NCBI RefSeq assembly: GCF_040412425.1
Contig: NC_089767.1
Coordinates: 1,530,469 to 1,594,468, forward strand
Reading direction: 5' to 3'
Source: Macrobrachium rosenbergii
Taxonomy: Eukaryota; Arthropoda; Malacostraca; Decapoda; Palaemonidae
Length of the DNA: 64,000 bases
Shown: positions 57,028 to 64,000 of the stretch, piece by piece
Numbering within the stretch: the first letter of the stretch is position 1
How the letters are laid out: each line of letters starts with the position of its first letter
The notes under the pieces: model-generated
Database searches by the model: none
The model's input: only the letters and a program-made list of their open reading frames with translations
What the model was told of the DNA's origin: nothing
Translations under genes and position numbers: made by a program

Positions 57028-58727
57028 TTGCTAATGCTTCTTCCGGTATATTTTGCATCTTCCAATCTTGGATGGTCTGGGATGCATCTAAGATATTTGT
57101 CGAGCTTATTCTTAAACACATCTACGTTCACTCCTGATATGTTCCTCAGATGAGCTGGTAGCACATTGAACAGGTGCTGTGTTATCGATGCTGGTGCGTG
57201 GTAGAATAATGTCCTGTGTGCTTTCCTTAGTTTTCCTGGTATAGTTTTGGGCACTATTAATCTACCTCTGCTTGCTCTTTGTGATATGTTTAGCTCCATG
57301 ATGTTTTCAGTAATTCCTTCTATCTGTTTCCATGCCTGGATTATCATGTAGCGTTCTCTTCTCCTTTCGAGACTATGTAAATTTAAGAATTGTTGTCTTT
57401 CCCAGTAGTCAAGGTTCTTAACTTCTTCTATTCTAGCTGTAAAGGACCTTTGTACACTCTCTATTTGTGCAATATCCTTTTGGTAGTGTGGGTACCATAT
57501 AATATTGCAATATTCAAGTGGACTACGTACATACGTTTGATAAAGCATAATCATGTGTTCGGCTTTTCTTGTTTTGAAGTGCCGGAACAACATTCCTATT
57601 TTTGCTTTGCATTTTGCCAATAGTATTGCTATTTGATAATTGCATAACATATTCCTATTCAACATCACACCAAGGTCTTTAACTGCTTCCTTATTTGTGA
57701 TTTTCTCATTATTAGGTCCTTTGCATGCATATAGCATTCCTTCTTTATCACCACAGTTTATTGATTCAAATTTATCAGAGTTAAATATCATCCTATTTAC
57801 CTCTGCCCATTTATATATTTTGTTTAGGTCTCTTTGTAGCGAGTTCCCATCTTCATCACAAGTAATTTCTCTACTTATTCTTGTGTCATCGGTGAAACTT
57901 CTCACTACCGAGTCCTGAACATTACTGTCTGTGTCTGCAATCATAATCACAAACAGCAATGCAGCTAACACTGTACCTTGTGGCACACCAGGTATTACTT
58001 TAGCTTCATCCGATTTCTCGTCGTTTGCAATCACTATCTGTTTTCTGTTTTGCAAAAATTCTTTTATCCATCTTCCTTCGTTGTCAATAATGTTATGTTT
58101 TCTAATTTTTTTCACTAATATATTATGGTCTACCTTGTCAAAAGCTTTTGCAAAGTCTAGGTAAACCACATCTGTATCTTTTTTGTTTATCATATTTTTA
58201 TATATGCTTTCATGGTGGACTAACAGTTGGGTTTGTGTACTTTTTCCGGGTACAAAACCATGTTGAGCTATATTAAACAAACTATTTTTCATTAAATGTT
58301 TCATTATATTTTTCTTCATTACCCTTTCATAAACTTTCATAATATGAGATCTCAGACTCACAGGCCTATAATTACTTGCCTGTAGTCTTGATCCACTTTT
58401 GAAAATAGGGGTAATATATGCTAATTTATGCTCATCATAAATCTTGCCTGTATCTACACTTTGTCTTAATAATATTGTGACTGGCATTGCGATTGAATGA
58501 ACCACTTTCTTTAACAAAATGGCAGGTACGCCGTCTGGTCCTGCTGCTGATCCATTTTTAATTTCATTAATAGCCTCCACAATATCGGTTTCATTAATTT
58601 CTATGTCTGGTAAATATTCAGTATTTTCATCTCTTATTTCTGTATCATTATCTTCATTATCAATTTGAGGTGTAAATTCACTTTTATATCTTTCTGCTAA
58701 TATGTTACATATTTCAATTTTTTCCAC
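56949..58727 (-). CDS. Non-LTR retrotransposon reverse transcriptase (ORF2, 5' broken)
   Basis: This is the only long non-repeat frame in the window (592 codons). The product copies element RNA into DNA at the target site. Motifs by residue: fingers GPDGVPAILLK (63-73), NYRPVSL (119-125), motif A YLDFAKAFDKVDH (189-201, catalytic Asp 191), motif B GVPQGTVLAALLF (247-259; the family usually has G-x-x-L-G-P-L-L-F), motif C SFTDDTRIS (277-285, the Asp pair intact, Thr in place of the usual Ala), then KDLGVML near 352. A C-terminal segment with SLERRRERYMIIQAWK follows. The frame begins at a GTG, not ATG, because upstream coding continues in another frame. The C-terminus runs directly into a (CT)n tract (56,955-57,023), giving about 25 Leu-Ser residues, so the natural stop and 3' UTR are gone or reduced. 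Jockey/CR1-type superfamily; clade not assigned. Confidence 0.88.
56955..57023. repeat. (GA)n microsatellite at the 3' end of the retrotransposon
   Basis: A pure GA run (CT on the coding strand) replaces the 3' UTR of the reverse transcriptase gene. Confidence 0.96.
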
Positions 58728-59284
58728 TCATTAATCGCCCTTCAGTTCTTAGAGGGCCTATTTCTACTCTTCTTTTATTCATCTTTTTTGCATATGAGTA
58801 AAAAATTTTGGGGTTTTGTTTGATATTTTGTAGGGTCTTTTCTTCTAAGTCCTGTTTTTCATTTTCTTTTGACCGTATAATCTTTTGTTCTGCATTTTCT
58901 ATCTTACTTTTTAGTTCCATCACTTTCCATGCATTCTTTTCTTTTGCAAGAGCCTTTTTCCACTTTCTGATTTTCTGGAACAGGATCCTTCTGTCTCTTG
59001 GTATGCATGACTAATGTTTACTTTTCTTCTTCAGTATATATTTATCCACTATTTTCTCTAATATTTTATATATTATATATCCGTATTTACCTGTATATTA
59101 TCACTTACAAATATGTTTTCCCAGTCTTTGTTTAATTCTTCATTTATTTCTGACCAATTTATATTCTTACTATAGAAATTGTTTTTTCCATATCCTTCCC
59201 ACTTTTTCGACTCTTGCTTATCTCAGTTTTCACTTGCTTTGGAAAGGACTGTTAATTCTAAGGCATTATGACCACTAAAACTGG
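58714..59284 (-). pseudogene. Upstream part of the same ORF2, frameshifted and truncated in the endonuclease
   Basis: Minus-strand frames upstream give the expected order. YASFSGHNALELTV lies at 59,245-59,284; non-LTR endonucleases have SDHN here, and the catalytic-site Asp is Gly. Then come INWSEINEELNKDWEN (about 59,105-59,165), SCIPRDRRILFQKIRKWKKA (about 58,960-59,020), and KQNPKIFYSYAKKMNKRR to RTEGRL (58,714-58,923). A frameshift near 58,728 separates this from the reverse transcriptase frame. The element breaks off at 59,284 in a tandem repeat. It cannot make a complete ORF2 protein. Confidence 0.75.
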
Positions 59285-59440
59285 CGTAACAGACAGAGGG
59301 AGGGAGAGAGAGAGAGAGATTGATTGACTGATTATGGCTACTAAAACTGGCGTAACAGACAGAGTGAGAGAGAGATCGATTGGCTGATCATAGCCGCTAA
59401 GGCTGGCGTCACAAAGAGAGAAAGAGAGAGAGAGAGATAA
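59262..59440. repeat. ~68-bp tandem triplication at the 5' break of the retrotransposon
   Basis: Three units each have ACTAAAACTGGCGTAACAGA (or CTAAGGCTGGCGTCACAAAG), a GA-rich run and ATTGRYTGAT. The unit includes the endonuclease codons for YASFSGH, so part of the coding sequence was multiplied. Confidence 0.82.
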
Positions 59441-59580
59441 CTTTTTTAACGAAGTCTCAAATATTTTCCAGATCTTGTTATACCAACTGTAGGCCATGTC
59501 CTGTTCATGTTCTTTTGTTAGAATAGGCTAAGTGGAAGATGATGCGACAATTTAGTCCCCACCAGCGCCAAATGATCAGG
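59425..59580 (-). repeat. Dispersed repeat with GA/CT end, copy 2
   Basis: Reverse complement of 52,514-52,650: AGTGGAAGATGATGCGACAA, TTTAGTCCCCACCAGCGCC and CAAATATTTTCCAGATCTTG. Confidence 0.8.
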
Positions 59581-59593
59581 TCTGACTTTCCAC

Positions 59594-60615
59594 CAGGGTT
59601 GGCAAAAGCCAATGGTTTAAAAAAAAAAACATGGTTTTTTTGGTTTAAACTATGGTTTTTTGGTTTAAACCATGGAATATGGTTTTTTCTGGTTTATTTA
59701 ATTGAATTAATTCCTGTGCTCCTCAGTATAAAACTTCAGATATTTAGATGATATTCACACAAATGTGTGTGCCTATATGTAGCCTATTTGACATACCATT
59801 ATCCATACATTAAGAAAAAATTTAAGTTTCCATTATCATTTATCTCCACATCTCGTAGAAATTAGAACACTTTAGTTACAAGTCAAAATCTTTGGTTATA
59901 TGAAATACGTCAGATAACTGCATATGTGTGTGTGTTTGTGAGAGAGAGAGAGAGAGAGAAGATTCTGTAGTTGAGTGGCCGTGTCATGTATAATGCCTGT
60001 GTCTGACTGACTTACAAGTTTGGATCTGTTTAAGCAAAATATTAAGTTACCAACTTACCATTTTGAAGTAGGATTTTATATTGTATATTAATGAACTCTT
60101 CTGACTTTCTATATCCGACTTTCTATATCCAAAAATGGCTTTTATTTATTACATCTAAAAAATAAAGTAAATAAATAACACAGAGTAACTGATATCAATC
60201 ACCAAATGGTATTTATTTTTGTAAATTTTTGTTCATTTGAATCATATTCTATTTTTGTTTATATATACATTACCTCTTTTGCATTAAAAAAAATGAAATT
60301 ATTCACTAATTTCTTTGAACCTAAAAATCTGAAGTTTACCACTAGTATTAATATGTTCAGTTACTTCTTATGTTCTAAAATATGACTTTGAATGTACTAG
60401 TAGGTTAAACATTATGTTAAGTACCGACAAATTAATATTATCTCAAAAAGGTTGTGGAGGAAGCATGACGACCTTTAAGAAAATAAAAAAAACAAAGAAA
60501 AATAAAAAAAAACATTAAAAACTTTAAAAACAAAAAACATGGTTTCTTTTTTACTGTTTTAAACCATGGTTTAAACCAGTAAAAAAAAACCATTTGGTTA
60601 AAATGGCCAACCCTG
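59594..60615. mobile_element. Non-autonomous hAT element with 8-bp target duplication
   Basis: The ends CAGGGTTGGC and GCCAACCCTG are exact inverted repeats. They are flanked by CTTTCCAC at 59,586-59,593 and 60,616-60,623, the 8-bp duplication typical of hAT. Subterminal repeats of ATGGTTTAAACCATGG type occur at both ends (about 59,630-59,690 and 60,540-60,600). The 1,022-bp interior is AT-rich with a GA run (59,939-59,958) and no transposase. Confidence 0.95.
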
Positions 60616-60765
60616 CTTTCCACCCTCTGTAACAGTTGTTTCACAGTCCAACTGCGATGTTTTCTTCGTGTTACTTAAGCTTTGAAACCTTTTCTGAATG
60701 ATCTCATAGGTCCCAGCTCTTGGCCTTTGGCCCAAATTCTGTATTCCAACACGTTGCTCTAAGTA
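60616..60765 (+). mobile_element. SINE-like A form, 3' part, target of the hAT insertion
   Basis: CTTTCCACCCTCTGTAACAG, CACAGTCCAACTGCGATGTT and GAATGATCTCATAGGTCCCA match the 3' half of the A form. Upstream of the hAT element only about 20 bp may belong to it. Confidence 0.8.
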
Positions 60766-60860
60766 ACTCCACGCCATCCTGTTGATCTCTTTAACAAGAC
60801 ACGTCATTTAACAATAAAGTACCTAGTCTTCTACGAGACTCCATTTTCTGTGTATGTTTT
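60766..60860. other. Junction to the 59-bp satellite
   Basis: Short stretch without recognised features before the first satellite units. Confidence 0.4.
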
Positions 60861-63589
60861 GGTTGTACATCCTCATCCAATTTTAGCGTTGTCTGTGTTC
60901 CTGTAGAATTTTATGTGTCTGGGAAGACCTTTTTCAGTGTTACGACATTGTCTGTGTTCGTGTAGAATTTTATGTGTCTGGGAAGACCTTTTTCAGTGTT
61001 ACGACATTGTCTGTGTTCGTGTAGAATTTTATGTGTCTGGGAAGACCTTTTTCAATGTTGCGACATTGTCTGTGTTCGTGTAGAATTTTATGTGTCTGGG
61101 AAGACCTTTTTCAGTGTTGCGACATTGTCTGTGTTCGTGTAGAATTTTATGTGTCTGGGAAGACCTTTTTCAGTGTTACGACATTGTCTGTGTTCGTGTA
61201 GAATTTTATGTGTCTGGGAAGACCTTTTTCAGTGTTACGACATTGTCTGTGTTCGTGTAGAATTTTGTGTGTCTGGGAAGACCTTTTTCAGTGTTACGAC
61301 ATTGTCTGTATTCGTGTAGAATTTTATGTGTCTGGGAAGACCTTTTTCACTGTTACGACATTGTCTGTGTTCGTGTAGAATTTTATGTGTCTGGGAAGAC
61401 CTTTTTCAGTGTTGCGACATTGTCTGTGTTCGTGTAGAAATTTGTGTGTCTGGGAAGACCTTTTTCAGTGTTGCGACATTGTCTGTGTTCCTGTAGAATT
61501 TTATGTGTCTGGGAAGACCTTTTTCAGTGTTGCGACATTGTCTGTGTTCATGTAGAAATTTATGTGTCTGGGAAGACCTTTTTCAGTGTTGCGACATTGT
61601 CTGTGTTCCTGTAGAATTTTGTGTGTCTGGGAAGACCTTTTTCAGTGTTGCGACATTGTCTGTGTTCCTGTAGAATTTATGTGTCTGGGAAGACCTTTTT
61701 CAGTGTTACGACATTTGTCTGTGTTCGTGTAGAATTTTATGTGTCTGGGAAGACCTTTTTCAGTGTTACGACATTGTCTGTGTTCGTGTAGAATTTTGTG
61801 TGTCTGGGAAGACCTTTTTCAGTGTTACGACATTGTCTGTGTTCGTGTAGAATTTTGTGTGTCTGGGAAGACCTTTTTCAGTGTTGCGACATTGTCTGTG
61901 TTCCTGTAGAATTTTGTGTGTCTGGGAAGACCTTTTTCAGTGTTGCGACATTGTCTGTGTTCGTGTAGAAATTTATGTGTCTGGGAAGACCTTTTTCAGT
62001 GTTACGACATTGTCTGTGTTCCTGTAGAATTTTGTGTGTCTGGGAAGACCTTTTTCAGTGTTGCGACATTGTCTGTGTTCCTGTAGAATTTATGTGTCTG
62101 GGAAGACCTTTTTCAGCGTTGCGACATTGTCTGTGTTCCTGTAGAATTTTGTGTGTCTGGGAAGACCTTTTTCAGTGTTGCGACATTGTCTGTGTTCCTG
62201 TAGAATTTTGTGTGTCTGGGAAGACCTTTTTCAGTGTTACGACATTGTCTGTGTTCCTGTAGAATTTATGTGTCTGGGAAGACCTTTTTCAGTGTTACGA
62301 CATTGTCTGTGTTCCTGTAGAATTTTGTGTCTGGGAAGACCTTTTTCAGTGTTGCGACATTGTCTGTGTTCCTGTAGAATTTATGTGTCTGGGAAGACCT
62401 TTTTCAGTGTTACGACATTGTCTGTGTTCCTGTAGAATTTTGTGTGTCTGGGAAGACCTTTTTCAGTGTTGCGACATTGTCTGTGTTCCTGTAGAATTTT
62501 GTGTGTCTGGGAAGACCTTTTTCAGTGTTGCGACATTGTCTGTGTTCCTGTAGAATTTTGTGTGTCTGGGAAGACCTTTTTCAGTGTTGCGACATTGTCT
62601 GTGTTCCTGTAGAATTTATGTGTCTGGGAAGACCTTTTTCAGTGTTGCGACATTGTCTGAGTTCCTGTAGAATTTTATGTGTCTGGGAAGACCTTTTTCA
62701 GTGTTACGACATTGTCTGTGTTCCTGTAGAATTTTGTGTGTCTGGGAAGACCTTTTTCAGTGTTGCAACATTGTCTGTGTTCCTGTAGAATTTATGTGTC
62801 TGGGAAGACCTTTTTCAGTGTTGCGACATTGTCTGTGTTCCTGTAGAATTTTGTGTGTCTGGGAAGACCTTTTTCAGTGTTGCGACATTGTCTGTGTTCC
62901 TGTAGAATTTATGTGTCTGGGAAGACCTTTTTCAGTGTTACGACATTGTCTGTGTTCGTGTAGAATTTTGTGTGTCTTGGAAGACCTTTTTCAGTGTTGC
63001 GACATTGTCTGTGTTCCTGTAGAATTTTGTGTGTCTGGGAAGACCTTTTTCAGTGTTGCAACATTGTCTGTGTTCCTGTAGAATTTTGTGTGTCTGGGAA
63101 GACCTTTTTCATTGTTACGACATTGTCTGAGTTCCTGTAGAATTTTATGTGTCTGGGAAGACCTTTTTCAGTGTTACGACATTGTCTGAGTTCCTGTAGA
63201 ATTTTATGTGTCTCGGAAGACCTTTTTCAGTGTTACGACATTGTCTGAGTTCCTGTAGAATTTTATGTGTCTGGGAAGACCTTTTTCAGTGTTACGACAT
63301 TGTCTGTGTTCCTGTAGAATTTTATGTGTCTGGGAAGACCTTTTTCATTGTTACGACATTGTCTGTGTTCGTGTAGAATTTTATGTGTCTGGGAAGACCT
63401 TTTTCAGTGTTACGACATTGTCTGTGTTCCTGTAGAATTTAATGTGTCTGGGAAGACCTTTTTCAGTGTTACGACATTGTCTGTGTTCGTGTAGAATTTT
63501 ATGTGTCTGGGAAGACCTTTTTCAGTGTTACGACATTGTCTGTGTTCCTGTAGAATTTATGTGTCTGGGAAGACCTTTTTCAGTGTTAC
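60861..63589. repeat. 59-bp satellite
   Basis: Units of GTGTCTGGGAAGACCTTTTT + CAGTGTTACGACATTGTCTG + TGTTCGTGTAGAATTTTAT. TGTAGAATTTT at 60,961 and 61,020 fixes 59 bp. Three positions switch between two states: TTACG/TTGCG, TTCGTG/TTCCTG and TTTATG/TTTGTG. A block of GTG/TTACG units at the left passes to mostly CTG/TTGCG units in the middle. Three units make 177 bp, so chimeric frames of about 95-134 codons arise; they are artefacts. Confidence 0.97.
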
Positions 63590-64000
63590 GACATTGTGTT
63601 CCTGTAGAATTTTATGTGTCTGGGAAGACCTTTTTCAGTGTTACGACATTGTCTGTGTTCCTGTAGAATTTTATGTCTGGGAAGACCTTTTTCAGTGTTA
63701 CGACATTGTGTTCCTGTAGAATTTTATGTGTCTGGGAAGACCTTTTTCAGTGTTACGACATTGTCTGTGTTCCTGTAGAATTTTATGTCTGGGAAGACGT
63801 TTTTCAGTGTTACGACATTGTGTTCCTGAAGAATTTTATGTGTCTGGGAAGACCTTTTTCAGCGTTACGACATTGTCTGTGTTCCTGTAGAATTTTATGT
63901 CTGGGAAGACCTTTTTCAGTGTTACGACATTGTGTTCCTGTAGAATTTTATGTGTCTGGGAAGACCTTTTTCAGTGTTACGACATTGTCTGTGTTCCTGT
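63590..64000. repeat. 112-bp dimeric form of the satellite, running off the window
   Basis: Units of 55 bp (GACATTGTGTTCCTG, lacking CTGT) and 57 bp (ATTTTATGTCTGGG, lacking GT) alternate. GACATTGTGTT lies at 63,590, 63,702, 63,814 and 63,926, each exactly 112 bp apart. The array continues past base 64,000. Confidence 0.95.

Noticed and set aside
61975..63719. Frames of 70-134 codons in the 59-bp array
   Set aside because: They are 177-bp (three-unit) read-throughs of the tandem repeat in all frames, without independent support.

Overview
This window is eukaryotic, repeat-dominated genomic DNA with no host gene I can support. The repeat families look like those of decapod crustaceans, most likely a caridean shrimp of the Macrobrachium/Palaemon kind. 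That assignment rests on recalling the style of these repeats (a multi-hairpin MITE-like element, a GTGCACTGTAGGC SINE-like family, (TA)n, (AAT)n and (CT)n tracts everywhere), not on a search.

Layout. 1-13,740: one satellite domain built from a 21-bp monomer. It contains diverged monomer blocks, two homogeneous 42-bp dimer arrays (about 2,085-3,842 and 5,500-8,725), a 63-bp trimer array (12,731-13,490) and a ~1.5-kb block duplicated at a 3,354-bp offset. 13,740-45,900: a dense mosaic of transposable-element remains. It holds two Penelope-like fragments (17.8-20.8 kb minus, hit by at least five later insertions; 22.1-22.6 kb plus), a decayed Mutator-like (MULE) transposon with terminal inverted repeats (30,944-32,546), a hAT-type MITE with a perfect 8-bp target duplication (32,678-33,051), a non-LTR ORF1 remnant (39.2-40.6 kb), non-LTR 3' ends carrying (AAT)n tails, ten copies across the window of a multi-hairpin element, tRNA-derived SINEs, several foldback elements and a ~930-bp palindrome (37,001-37,928). 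45,915-50,570: a 29-bp satellite. 50,571-60,850: more SINEs and MITEs, a long inverted repeat, the only long open reading frame with recognisable function (a non-LTR reverse transcriptase, 56,949-58,727 minus, 5' broken), and a 1,022-bp non-autonomous hAT element (59,594-60,615). 60,850 to the window end: a 59-bp satellite, shifting near the end into a 112-bp dimer.

How it fits together. Nothing here reads as a pathway. The sequence records layered transposition (several insertions can be ordered by target-site duplications and interruption), microsatellite growth from element tails, and satellite homogenisation into higher-order repeats. Most long open frames are by-products of tandem repeats whose period is a multiple of three (21, 42, 63 bp) or of microsatellites.
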